The notes under the pieces were generated by a model. The model did not search any database, was not told the origin of the DNA, and saw only the letters and a list, made by a program, of their open reading frames with translations. Position numbers and translations under genes: made by a program. Shown here piece after piece: positions 10,510 to 21,961 of a stretch of DNA of 64,000 bases (position 1 is the first letter of the stretch; the number at the start of each line of letters is the position of its first letter). The stretch covers positions 62,001 through 126,000 of the forward strand of contig JAMJFZ010000698.1 of assembly GCA_026225945.1 (NCBI GenBank), in the 5' to 3' direction. This stretch comes from Cricetomys ansorgei. Lineage: Eukaryota; Chordata; Mammalia; Rodentia; Nesomyidae.

Positions 10510-13500
10510 CTGGTGAGAAATGAAGATGATCAAGAGTCCATGCTGATATGATCCCATTAATCCTAAAACATTTCTCTGTACTTGCTCATTGGATTGTTTA
10601 CCTCAGTTACCTTCCTTCTCTCATGTACAACAAAATAAGCATTCTGTAGGGAACTATTACAGGTTTATACTTCTCACAATCTCATAGACATTTCATTTAG
10701 ATTTTATTTATAAGCACATACAATGTGTGCGAATCTGAGCACCCACTCTTCTCCTCCTCCTCCACTCCTCTCATTCTCTTATTTTCACCTCCCATGTGCT
10801 CTACAGCTCTTCATTTTCCTCTTTAACGCCCACTGAGCATACTTAGTGTTGCCAGGGTACAGATGTTGTTGGGGAATCTACTGGAATATGGAGATCATTA
10901 CAGAACCCACATCCTTAAACAATAGAGATGTTTGTCTTCCAGTAGAGGTTAACTGCCTGAAGCTTCTCTTTAAACCCATCTTTATAGAGACATAAGTCAA
11001 ACACACCTAATGCCTTTTATCTCATGTTCTTTCCCTGCCTTTTGAGCTATTTCCAATACTGAGTTGTAATGCATTAAACTACTTGGCTTTTGACATGGCC
11101 TCATAATTTATAATTTCACTATGAATTAGATATGAGTTCTACAAAAGAGGGAGAATAATAATATTTGAAATTATTTTCATTAATGTTTTCATTAATATTG
11201 CTTCTAAATTTTCTCATCTTCACAGAATGCTTTGTATTTTCTAAGTGAAGAAGGTAGAAAGTTTGGCAGATTTCTGGGGATATGTGTAAGATCAAAATAA
11301 ATGGAATGAAATAATCAAAAATATTACAGTTAAAAATGTCAAATTTGATATAACCATAGTTGCAACTTTGTTAATAGGCATGGAAATGCTGATTTGTAAG
11401 AAATTTTCCATGCAATAGAAAGTGTCATGTGTGTGTTTATGACATGTCCTGCTAAATAGAGATTCCAGATTCCATTGCAAATCTTAGATCTTGGCACACC
11501 TCTACATTACACACTGTTCAACTCCTCTGAGGCTGTTACTTCATGTACTGTTTCTCTCACATGGAGCATAACAAAGAGAATCCTATTATTACAGAAATTA
11601 GAAGTTTTAGTTACTCCGGACAGTGAAAACTTATTTATTGAGGAAATCAAACACATTTTTCTAGTCTCTTTTCCTGTATGAAAAAGCTAGCTGAGAAGAA
11701 TCATTATGAAGTTAATATGTCCTAGACTCATGTGGGTTTCAATTGTTATCGAAATACAGTTAGAAAAACATCAAATTTTGATACTTAATTATAAGTATGT
11801 GTTATGTATGTTAAATTACATCTTGAAATAAAACTCATTGCTCAGTACAGAAGAATGGGCATTTTCTCAGCAAACTGTATCTACATCTGATCCTAAATGT
11901 AAATCAATTATAAATTTCTGTGGCTGCTGTGCACTTTTTCAAGAGATTGCAATGCATATTTCATATCCTAAATAAGAGAATAAATACAATTGTCGCTGAT
12001 ACTCTTCAGATAGATTTTAGTTGCTTAGATAATGCCAAACCCTAATGGAGAGGCGAAACCATTCTCTGCAAGATTTCTGCTTACCTGTCTCATTGGAAAT
12101 CTCGTCTTCTGGACAAGGAGTGCAATCATAGCAGCAGACAGCCTTACCCTCCATGGAAACTTTCCTGAATCCAGGACGACATCTCTTATTGCACACAGAG
12201 TGAGGAATCTGAGAAGATTGAAAATGAGGCTATCAAATGCTCAGGGTTTATTTTTCTCAATAGATATTGTTTGGGATTATAATTAATTCTCAAGTTTTAT
12301 TTCTATAAAGGCAGAAAATGTGTTTGAATGTCTGTGCTTTATACAAGGTTGCTGTGAGAATTTACAGAGTGTTACTTTGGAGCATAATGAGGCAGGGTCA
12401 AGTTTGAGCAAGGTAGGTAAGTAATTACATGACCCAGAAGGGAAAGTAGTCTCTACTGAATCTTCCTGGCTGTGCACTTACTATTATGCTGAGAAGAGTT
12501 TTTTCCTACCAAGATTATGAATCTTGATTTCAACTTTACAAGACTTAGAGTCTTCATAAAAATGAATTTTGGAATATTTCTGCAAGAAATCATAAGGAGG
12601 AGTTTAAAGACTCCACTCTAAAACTGTCAACATTCCATGGTCTGTTCTCTCTGAATGAATGTAAAGAAGAATGCAGTGAGCTATGGTATTTGCTGTTTTC
12701 AGGTAACATAGGATATGATGTCTCCTGGAACCTCAGAGTCCTAAAACCATAAATTTCCAAAGGTAATGGCTGCATCCTCATACTTTAAGTCACAGGTACA
12801 CTTTAAGTCCTTTTAGTTATTTGTTCATGTGCAGCAGCCGGACAAGTAAAAAACATACACATGTGAGCACCAAACCCTTACACCATCAAAGAAGCTGAAG
12901 TGAAAACTGATAACCAATTGTGTCTGACCTTATAAAGCACGGAGTCTGAGTCAACAAACAAGACAGGTATTTACACACATTGGAGGAATCCTAATAGAGA
13001 CACTCTGTGTTGGTTTGAAGCTAAAGTGTCCCTAATAGGCACAGGCCTCTGACTACTTATTTCCCAATGTTGGAGCTATCTGAAGACTTGTTGAAACATT
13101 AATCGTTGCAGACTTACTCCAGAATTATTCCAGTGGTAGTGGGCTTTGAACAATTACAAGCCCCAGTCCAGTTCCAGCTTTTGCTCTCTACTTGCAGACT
13201 GTGGACTGAGATGCTTGGTTTCAAGTTCCTGCCTTAGTTTATGTTGCATGAATTGAGATGTGTCCTGACCACATTGGACTTTTTGTACCTCTAGAACCAT
13301 AACTTAAAGAAAAACTTTCTTCCAAAAGTCACTTTTAGTCATGGTGATAGGTTACAGCAACAAAACTTAGCTATTAAACAGTTTTGCACTGTGAATCCTA
13401 AGTCACTGTGTTTTCTACATCAGAATATGCTGTGAGACATGATGGAGATTGGGCTTCCAGCTTCTCAGATGTCGAGTTATGTAATGTTGACAAAACTTAA

Positions 13501-16500
13501 CCCCTGGATGATTGAAAACTAACAGACTCCTTTAAACTCTCAAACATCTATTTTTAAGCATTGGGAAGTGATACAATAAGCTATACTGATATTTATGTTT
13601 TATCCTTCCTTACTGGGAGGTGTACAGTAATGGACTTTGAGCGAGAAGCCAAGAGGTATTGTACTGGGGAATATAATTGTGTTACTATGATAAATTACTG
13701 CGCTGAGATAATACATAACCCACCTCTGAAAATCTCTTTGGCCATTGTATCATCTTCTCAGATATAGACAACTGTTGACCCTGGGGAGCATTGGGAGAAA
13801 AGGATCCCACTTTCACCTGTAGTCCAAGACCCTTTGGGAAATTCCAGAAGTTGAGAATGTCATACTTAACAACTAACTTCCTTTTCCAACGTAAATCCAT
13901 GTTGTCTCCCACACTGAGTTTCCTTAGGAAAGGGTGAAGCTGAAAGCGATGCAAGAGCATATTGTAGATTAGGCTTGAGAGGTTGACCAGAAACGAATTA
14001 TAGAGAGATTCTCATGGTTTATAGTCTCTGCTGTGAGACACAATACTCACAGAGGTATGACTGAGGTTGAGTAATGGTTGCCTGGGTGACTGGGATGTCA
14101 TTCTACCTCTGACTGGACAATCAACTAAAGAAAGAGCTCTACTCAGAGGCAGGACAGGAATCAGTGAGTATTGAATGAGCAAAGCCTCAATTTCTCTAAG
14201 AAAGCTGTCTCCACTTACTTTCAGTGTGTATTCATGAGTTCAGTGGGTGCAATGTGGGAACTGAAGACTGAGTTTTTGTTAAAACAAATCATTCAGGTCC
14301 TGATACTCTGTGTTAATTAACTGTCATTATTCCACTCACCAGTTTATGAAGTAGACGAGGGAACTCTGAGATTTTCTAATTCAAACTCTTACCATGAGAA
14401 GATAGTGAGGTTATTTTTTACACAATCTTGATTTTTACTAAAATCATTTGCCCATTGCCACTTGGAAGCCATTCCTCAGCCATAGGCACACACATATCTG
14501 CACTATGTGTAAGGCAAGCTAACCAGTGAACTCTCCTGAGATTTTAACCTAATAAATTTCAATATGTAACATCTAATTTGGTGACTTTGGATACTCTTAG
14601 AATTTCATATTGCTGATGCTCCAATACAATGGAAGGGACTGTACCTGCCAGGGGAAAAACTTCAGTTCTTCCCCATTTACATTTCCTTGCAATTGTACTC
14701 GCTGCAGACTCATCTCATGTAGACTGTGGGCCACAGCATACACAGCATTGTAGATGTTGTAGCTCTCTTCACTCATGTTTGTGTCAAAAATATCTCTGGG
14801 CAGGAATTCCAAGGAAGCATTGGGTTGGCAGCCCTCCAAGAGATGACAATCAAGCTCTGAAAATGGGCATTTGAAGAAAAGATGCCACAACTTGGGAAGA
14901 TAAATGTCTTCTGGGTATTTGTAAGGATTAACTGTTTGGATAAATTTTTTAAATTCAATAAACTGCTCATGTTGGTGTGAAAAAATGAGACTTCCATGGA
15001 ATGAATCTAGCAAGAAATAATCACCATGGTTAGTAGCATCCCACTGAGAGTTCAGGACCCAGACTTTCCCTGTAAAAACTTGTTGCCCTAGGTTTCGCAT
15101 TAAACCTTGTAGAGAATCAGTGTCACCAAAAATGATGATGGCATTGGCCAATGACTCTTGAACTCTTCCCAGATTTTTCCAGAGTCTGTTGGAAAATGAA
15201 GTCCAGGTGCCAGGGATCATTTCCTCAAAAGCTATGCAGATGTGATTATTCCCAATGGTTTTTCTTAAATCTAATAGAAACTGAATTCCTCTATGGTCAT
15301 CTGGGAGAAGCACACCAACCCAGGTCCAGCCGAAATGGAGCATCAAAGAGACCATGGCAAGGGACAGAGATGTGCTTCGTGGGGCCATCTGGTAGAGAGA
15401 ATTATACTGTCCTGGGTCACTCAGGATAGAATCAAAAGGACCAACAGTAAGCTGGAGAGAAACCAGAATTAGTTACAAGAGGAAAAACAGTGGCGTCAAA
15501 GACAGTCTCTGTACTTAAATACCAGGAGTGAGTGGTCAGCACGAGAATTAGTTCAAGCTGACTGTACAGGCAAATTTCTCACTGAAGTTTCCAGAAAATT
15601 CCTGATTAGCCCTCCATTTTTATGACTCTTTCTTATCTCACCCTTCCTCCATTTCCTTTCCTTCCCAACTGAAGGAAATGTGGACCCATCTCCAATTTCT
15701 GTACACTTGTCATTGATAGCTTAATAATCAAAGCTTCCCTCTTTTACATACACCTGAAATGTCATCAATGTAGACCTGGCTCTTTTCCCCAATCTACTCC
15801 TCACCTGTGGGAATTTGTAGAGGTGCAGCAGTGTTCCGATGTAGGCAGATGCAGCCCATGATGGTCCTGTGAGTGCAGCAGCAGAGTTGCTCTTCTTTCT
15901 GCAGTTGTAATTACAGTAGAAACTGCTCAGCCCTGTGAGCCAAATATGGGCATTAAAGAGAATATTTTTCTCACTGTATGGGACATTACGAAAATCAAAT
16001 CCCAGAGATACATTTGGTAAAAGATGAGGGTTCCTGTTGATCTCCACAATGGCAAACACCAGAGCCAGAACCAACTGGTAGTTTTTAAATCTATATCTGC
16101 ATAAATGAAGAAAAATAAACCAGGGGGAAGTTATAGATCACTGACAGCTGCAGGTTTACTGCAGGGATTTTTTCTAATTCAAATATTAGTGTTTATATAA
16201 ATTCCATACTTAAAATCCCAGAAATGCCTGAAATTGAAGTGATTATGTTGTGGCATTCTGACAAGTCCTGTAGGTATGACTCTCATTATTGACAAATCCA
16301 AGAGAGCTCACTTACTATTTTTGTATTTAGTAGGAAAAACTTCAGCCCATGTATGTGAATGCAGCTCCTTACATAAGAACATCTCCTGATGCTTTTTGAT
16401 ACTTTAACTTGTACTGTTAGAAAAAATCCAAAATTACTTGATTAAGATACTCTACTTTCCAATATAATCTCTTAATCGAAGAATAGTATTGAGTTAATCT

Positions 16501-16590
16501 GACATATCTAGATAAATAGTTTTCATTCTTTGACAATATTAACTTTGTGCAGTTCATGTTATTCTCTCTGTGTGTATGTGTATTGATTGT

Positions 16591-16639
<49 letters not shown>

Positions 16640-19600
16640 CATCTGTGTGTGTGTCTGCTTAAATATAAATGTTATCAGTGCAAGCAGTAGGAAAACCACC
16701 ACTGGCAATGTTGGCTTTCCTCTCTTTTCTAGAGGGTGTCTACTCGTCCCGTTGCCTGGCATCTCTATTGAACTCTCTCAGGGATTCTTGTGTATCCGTC
16801 CTCCTTTCCTCACACAATTTCTGGATGGCAGATATGCACTCATGCGTTTTCTGGGGATATGAAGTCAGTAAACTCAATTGCACCAGAAGCATTTTTACTT
16901 TCTGAAACATTCCTCATTTTAGTGTCCAATTCTGAAATTATAAGAGTAGGTTCCATTGGAATGCCATAATCTAACAAAACATCAGGTGCCAGGCATTGGA
17001 AACCTGGTTCTGCTCTGTTTTTAGGGAAGTAAAAAAGAGTCTCCCCATAAAAACTGTATACGCTGTTGCTAATGCCCTAGATATCTTCCAAAAGGGAAAT
17101 CTTATTGCTGAAGACTTTACACACCTCAGACGATATGTGGAAGTAAATACCTGAATTTACTGAAAGCCCCCATCATGAGGGCAGGCTCTCATAGTTACAG
17201 GAGTCACACAACCTCTCAAGGGAGAAAAGAAACCAGTAGTTGTATCCAGCTGCAATGCCAAGGACACCACAATATTAATAAGCAGAGCAAGATATTCTGT
17301 TAGGTATAATCCTGACAGGTATATCCTTGGATATCACAGGTATCTTATTGGACTTAGGGCAGGCTGTATAAGAAGAAAGCCCTGCCTGGCACTGTATCTG
17401 TACATTTAGACAACTACCTGTAGCTGAAGGCATGGGCCCTAGAGGAAAGACTACTACTGCCAGTTTTCTAAACCCGTGTAATGACTAAGTGTAATCTAAC
17501 CTTAACCTTCTATCCATAGATAAGGATAGCTCTATCTGTATAAAGAAATTCTTTGTGCAGCAGACACAGACCGTTACAGGATGCCATGACCAGTAAAAGC
17601 CTCAGGGTTTCTGTCCCCAGTCAGTACATTCACAACCACTACATGTAAAGACCAGGGAATACTGAGGAAAAGGAGTAAGATGATGGTTCTGAGCCCGAGC
17701 GTCAGGACAGATGCTGCAACACGTCCTCTGCAAACTAAAGAAGACAGGGCGAAGAGGCTGGTGGGGGTGAACTTTGCAGATTTGGTTGGGTGTTTGGGGT
17801 ATTAACATGACTGAGCTGTATCACTTGAAGTTCATAAGGGTATGAATGTAAGGTCTTTTCTTTAATATATGGAATTTTGGAAATTGTTCTTTGTTGTTCC
17901 AGAACTTGATGCAAAGACCCTCCTTCTAAAGACACTCTATAGTTGAGTCATAAACATGCCAAGCAAGCTGGTACTGGAAGGGAATCTTTTTCCCTACTGG
18001 ATAGCTTTGACAGTCCTGAGTGGTTCTTTTTATGAAAACAAAGAGAAATCTATAACATCCAGCTGTGAACCCTGACAGCTTCAAAAACTACTGATCTAAT
18101 AACAGCAACAAAAATGTTACCCAAGTACTCAAATCATGCTCAGATTGCATCTCAGGCCCACTCTGTAAGAAGAAACCTTGCAATGTGATCTGGATCGAGA
18201 AACTGTGACTAGTGAGGTTTAAGCCAGAGGTGGGTGTATAATTATATTATTGTGTTAAATAGGCATAGCATCGACATGTTTCCTAAGAATTTATTGCTCA
18301 AACTGTACATCAGAGCACCTATCAACACTGATTAGGGAAACTTCTTCCTGTAGGTGTACAAAGACAGAGACCTTCAGTTGGTCATTTTGGAGAGAATAAG
18401 GCACTTTGTTGTGCTCAGATCTAAAAGGGACATGCATAATATTCATCCCCAGAAATCTCTTTGGTCCTTAAAGAAGAGTAGGCAGAAAGATTGTAAAGCT
18501 AGAGGAAGTAGATAATTATTGGAAACCTATTTCCCAGAGTCCAGAGGAGTTGTGCATATGATTGCACAGCATCTGTGACTGCATGGACAAGACCTGCATA
18601 AGCTCAAGACAGAAAAAATTAATCCCAGCATGGAGGGGAGAGTTTACTGTGAATTCGTAGCTCTAACTGAGGAGCACTGATATTTGACAGCTAGTGTGAG
18701 AGAATCAGTCATCATCCACAATGTGACTCCTGGTGGGTTTCCTACACTTCAGGAGGTTCCAGGTACAAGAATAATTAACACCTACCAGGCCCTTAGGGTA
18801 GAGAAAGAGGAATTTCAAACTTGGGTGAAAACAAATGTTAAGGTTGAGCATTGCTTGCAGAGTGAGGTCATGGAGGGGAGAAGATAAGAAAGACACACAG
18901 TGTATAAATTTATAATTGATAAAAATATTTGAAAACATATGAAAGAAGACTGAACTTCCAAAATCATAAATAAGTGAATTATATATAGTGAAATGAATTA
19001 GGACACCAAAGTGTTTAAATATTTTAACTAAGAAAAATAAATATATTTTTTATCCTGTAGATAATGTAGATTTATATGAATATATATATATATATGTGTG
19101 TGTGTGTATGTATGTATGTATATATATAATGAATAATGTTTAAGAATTTCATATATGTATACACGGTCTTTTGAATACATTTCAGTCATAATTCTTGTTA
19201 TATTTTCCATGAAAAAATCAGCAGTAGACCCCAAATGCTTTCAACCCTAAGTAATTATGGGGAGAGGGAAACTATTGTCACCCAATTTGATCATTTTTCT
19301 TGGATCCCTGTATTTTTCTACAATACATCGTACATTAAAATATAGTAATTCATATACAATCATAAAACATTTTTTAAACTTGAGCACAATATTATTAGAG
19401 GTTAAAAAGAAACCAAAAAATTCCAAGGCAGGCAAAGATTAAACCATAGCAGATGCCGAAAGAGGACAATGGCCAGAGAAGCAGAAAGCTGTGATTAAGC
19501 TGCTTGAGTTAAGGATAAACAGCAGTCAGACACAGCTGGACAAACAGCCACATGGCAAGAAGATGGCTTCAGAGAAAGAGAAAGGAGGCCTGAGTTATCA

Positions 19601-21961
19601 CAGAAGCATACCTAAGTTGAGGCCGCCCTCCTAAAGAGAGACACTAGAAAAGCCAATTAATTTTGGATTTTCTGAGTTACCACCCAGTGGTGCTCAGAAT
19701 CAAGGACAGTCCTGACACACTTGAGTAGATAAATATGTAGTTAAAAATAGAGAAAAGTAGATAGAAATAAATTTAAAGAATATTTCACATTCTTTAAATA
19801 CAATGAATTTTAATTCTGTTCTCCATACATTGGTTAAGTTGATTTTTATGAATGCATTTAAAATGGCCAGATGTTCTAAACATGCATAATTCTTCACAAA
19901 ATGTGACAGGCTATTCAGGAATGCCAAGAGTCAGAGAAATAGTTTTTCATAGGGAAGAGCATAACAATTGGTCCAATAGCTAGTTGTCAGCCTTTAAAAT
20001 ATCCATAGATGTAGTTGGAGTGGTTGCATTTAGGGCCACGCGTGTCCACACACACTTATGTTTATGCAACCGTGATTTTTGTAAAGAGTCCATGAATTCC
20101 AAAGATGGGAAGAACAACTATTTAGGAAGGTATGGAGGGAAGAAAGGAAAGAAAGACAGGAAGAAAGGCTACAATTACATGACAATTTAAAAATTAAGCC
20201 AAGTAATACATTTTGAAACAAGCAGCACATTGTAGAATAATTTAGAATACACTGAAAAAAATGTGTTTGCATTTTGATGTATAAAACTTCTTACACAAGG
20301 GGCTTATCTAAAATACAAGAGAAAAACGTTTTAAATCAAAATTGTGAAAGATATTATTTATTTTGTACGTGAATTTTTTTAAATCAACTATTCATATAAG
20401 AACATAGTTGGTGTAATCTACTTTGACAAGCCATTTCAACATCATTTTTAAGTACATGCGATGGACTGCTTCTCCCTCCTATACATTTCCAGAGAAAACT
20501 CCAACTGTAATGGGAAGGATAGGAACCACCACGTATAACAGGTTTTACTATGTGGGATGAAAATATGGCTCAGTCATTGCAGGATCCTGCCACTGGATTT
20601 CAGTAGCTGAGTTTGATCCCAAACATACATGGTGCAAGGAAAGAATATCCTTCCAACAATGTTCTCTAACCTGCACATGTTATCCGTGGCATGAGTATGC
20701 ATTCCCACACAAAGAAAGATGAATGTGTTATAAAAATATTTTGAAAGAAGTCAGAGAAAGACAGAGACTCGGAGAGACAGCACATTCCCTCTTTGAAAAC
20801 ACACATGGACTTTCACACATTGTTGTAAAGAATGCATTCAGAAACCTGAGGGAATGCTGTCAGCTATGAAATACATACACCTTCATGTGTTTCACCCTGT
20901 AAGAAAAAGTTAGAAAATGTTGTGAACAATGGAAGATTTTGAGGAAGGAAAGAAAAGGGGGAAAGACACACATGTTCATATTTTATGGCAACAGAAAAAC
21001 TTTCCTCTTGTAAATTTAGTTTGATTTTATTTCTAACTTAATAAGAAACAACTCTATGCGGCCACAGTTACAGTCAATGTGTCTTATGAACACAGCAATG
21101 AACACGAGAAGAAATCTTTTGAGAAATGCATTGAGCAAACAGACACTGGAAAAGTGTCTGAGACTCAGAGGTTAGCAGGTAGTCAATTTATTATAAAACA
21201 TCAACATCTAAGACAGGCAGAGATGTTTTGAGAGGAAATAATTGCTCCCAACTTCTACATTGCACACCCCTACTTCTAAATCATGTTGTCTGACACAGGC
21301 AAACTTGAGACTCTAGCATCACATCTGACTCTCAGGACTCACAGCTTTCTGTGGCATCATCTCTTTTCAGAGGCGTTCATAGAGACTGCTAGAATGCCCC
21401 GAAGACAAGGTTAACCTTTGATAAAAGCATTCTTCCTCTAAAGACGTGGCATGAGAAACTTGCAAAACTGTGGCTGAAAACACATTGCAATGTAAGATCA
21501 CAAGATTTCATTTAGCACACTTGAAAACAAAAATCATTACCAGTCAAACTTCTGTCCTCTGTTCTAAAAGAAGCAAAGAAGTGAGTGGGACCATAAAATT
21601 ACCTATTCATTTGAGATCAGAGAAATGGTTGTCATGGAGACACAAATAAGAAGCATGGAAGGTAGAATCCATGCATCACCTAAGTCATAGTAAGCATGAA
21701 TTATGAAACAGGGCACATGAGTAATGAAACTTACTGTAGATGAATGTCGCCATAATAGTGTACAAATTGTGCATGAGGAACTTTTTTGCCTGTGTAGTAA
21801 GTATGAACTGGAAAAAATGCACCAATCATCAGATCTCCTTCATGGTGAAAATCTTCTTTGATTGTAAAGTAACACTTATCGTTTTTATAGGCATACACAG
21901 GACTGGGATAATGCAAGACCCCAACAATAAAAACCCAAGAAAACACCCTACCAACACACAT
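9545..21961 (-). CDS. Vmn2r: V2R gene B, complete six-exon vomeronasal type-2 receptor (span)
   Basis: Pheromone receptor of basal vomeronasal neurons (class C GPCR; family signals through Gao and Trpc2). The coding sequence joins six exons: 21961-21735, 16096-15805, 15451-14645, 13939-13724, 12208-12085 and 10509-9545. That is 2631 nt and 876 residues, about the usual V2R length. Domains: signal peptide (about 1-24), Venus-flytrap ligand domain (about 30-514), cysteine-rich linker (about 515-580), seven-helix domain (about 585-840) and a short tail. All introns are GT-AG; exon phases match gene C exactly; no stop or frameshift was seen. The start is the ATG at 21961, shared by all three genes, and not the in-frame TTG three codons upstream. 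Neighbours are paralogues in the same direction about 20-22 kb apart. Oddities: Val where the family usually has Glu (FAIVEINRNP, exon 2) and a short exon 4. The individual member cannot be assigned. Confidence 0.9.
10510..12084 (-). other. V2R gene B intron 5
   Basis: 1575 bp, nearly the length of the gene C counterpart (1578 bp). The first ~100 bp next to exon 6 is nearly identical to gene C; beyond about 10,610 similarity drops to roughly 80-85%. No other feature seen. Confidence 0.8.
12085..12208 (-). CDS. Vmn2r: V2R gene B exon 5: cysteine-rich (NCD3G-type) linker
   Basis: 124 bp, the canonical size of V2R exon 5, between acceptor TTCTCAG (12,209-12,215 region) and donor GTAAGC. It reads IPHSVCNKRC, then VCCYDCTPCPEDEISNET, with six cysteines. 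It couples the ligand-binding lobe to the membrane domain. Nine of 41 residues differ from gene C. It was too short to stand out as an open frame and was found by splice sites. Confidence 0.93.
12209..13723 (-). other. V2R gene B intron 4, with an old interspersed repeat
   Basis: 1515 bp. Positions about 13,006-13,380 (TGTTGGTTTGAAGCTAAAGT to ACAGCAACAAAACTTAGCT) resemble a common old rodent dispersed repeat, mirrored in gene C at about 33,619-33,995. The rest is unremarkable. Confidence 0.6.
13724..13939 (-). CDS. Vmn2r: V2R gene B exon 4
   Basis: 216 bp, phase 0 at both ends, from acceptor CTTTCAG to donor GTGGGT. It encodes LHPFLRKLSVGDN, then NFWNFPKGLGLQVKVGSFSP, NAPQGQQLSISEKMIQWP and FSE. 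The Venus-flytrap C-terminal strand and the family signature NAPQGQQLS are clear. From memory most V2R exons 4 are about 228 bp, so four codons seem missing after LHPFLR; gene C shares this. Five of 72 residues differ from gene C. Confidence 0.93.
13940..14644 (-). other. V2R gene B intron 3
   Basis: 705 bp (706 in gene C). Nothing recognised beyond splice sites. Confidence 0.8.
14645..15451 (-). CDS. Vmn2r: V2R gene B exon 3: main ligand-binding exon
   Basis: 807 bp (269 codons), phase 0 at both ends, same length as gene C. It starts LTVGPFDSILSD after acceptor CTCTCCAG and ends FFPWQ before GTACAG. Family landmarks: LYQMAPRST, VSLMLHFGWTWVGVLLPDD, GKVWVLNSQWDAT, LLEGCQPNASLEFLP, YNIYNAVYAVAHSLHEM. 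Possible N-glycosylation sites include NAS and NMS (the latter lost in gene C). About 49 residues differ from gene C, roughly two thirds of them in the first half, which forms the upper lobe. Confidence 0.95.
15452..15804 (-). other. V2R gene B intron 2
   Basis: 353 bp, identical length to gene C intron 2. No feature beyond GT-AG splice sites. Confidence 0.8.
15805..16096 (-). CDS. Vmn2r: V2R gene B exon 2
   Basis: 292 bp; the first base completes a codon split with exon 1 (acceptor TTTATGCAG), and the end is phase 0 before GTGAGG. It encodes YRFKNYQLVLALVFAIVEIN, RNPHLLPNVSLGFDF, CRKKSNSAAALTGPSWAASA and LLHLYKFPQ. NVS is a potential glycosylation site. The usual family motif is AIEEINRNP; gene B has Val for the first Glu. 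Twenty of 97 residues differ from gene C. Confidence 0.95.
16567..16655 (+). repeat. (GT)n microsatellite
   Basis: Interrupted GT run in intron 1 of gene B; the paralogous run is at 37,198-37,284. Predicted Val-Cys or His-Thr frames here are artefacts. Confidence 0.95.
19079..19129 (+). repeat. Mixed TA/TG/TATG microsatellite
   Basis: TATATATA, then TGTGTGTG, TATGTATG and TATATATA blocks. The equivalent position in gene C (about 39,700) is short and not expanded. Confidence 0.85.
20563..20735 (+). mobile_element. Old tRNA-derived SINE (B2/B3-like), degenerate
   Basis: ATGGCTCAGTCATTGCAGGA, then TGAGTTTGATCCCAAACATA and a CATGGTG block follow the A-box/B-box layout of tRNA-like SINEs. The paralogue is at about 42,526-42,685 in gene C intron 1, so the insertion predates the duplication. 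Confidence 0.5.
21735..21961 (-). CDS. Vmn2r: V2R gene B exon 1: signal peptide and start
   Basis: 227 bp from ATG at 21961 to a GTAAGT donor. It encodes MCVGRVFSWVFIVGVL, a likely cleavage after PVYA (residue 24), CYFTIKEDFHHEGDLMIGAF and HYYGDIHL. It ends with two bases of a Gln codon completed by exon 2. Length and phase match genes A and C exactly. The exon lies 5.6 kb from exon 2. Confidence 0.9.

Larger units (their letters stand above)
16097..21734 (-). other. V2R gene B intron 1
   Basis: 5638 bp. Contains a GT microsatellite (16,567-16,655), a mixed TA/TG repeat (19,079-19,129) and a SINE-like fragment (about 20,563-20,735). Positions 17,600-18,640 carry fragments of open frame that also occur in gene C intron 1 but are broken differently; I do not recognise a gene in them. 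Confidence 0.7.

Noticed and set aside
9658..10516. Several other frames across exon 6 of gene B, and the same over exon 6 of gene C (30,266-31,153)
   Set aside because: Shadows of the conserved 7TM coding sequence in other frames or on the other strand.
17602..18887. Possible V2R or V1R exon in gene B intron 1 (cysteine-bearing frames near 17,700)
   Set aside because: A loose resemblance to V1R TM3 did not extend to neighbouring motifs; no splice-compatible exon was found, and the gene C counterpart differs in frame.
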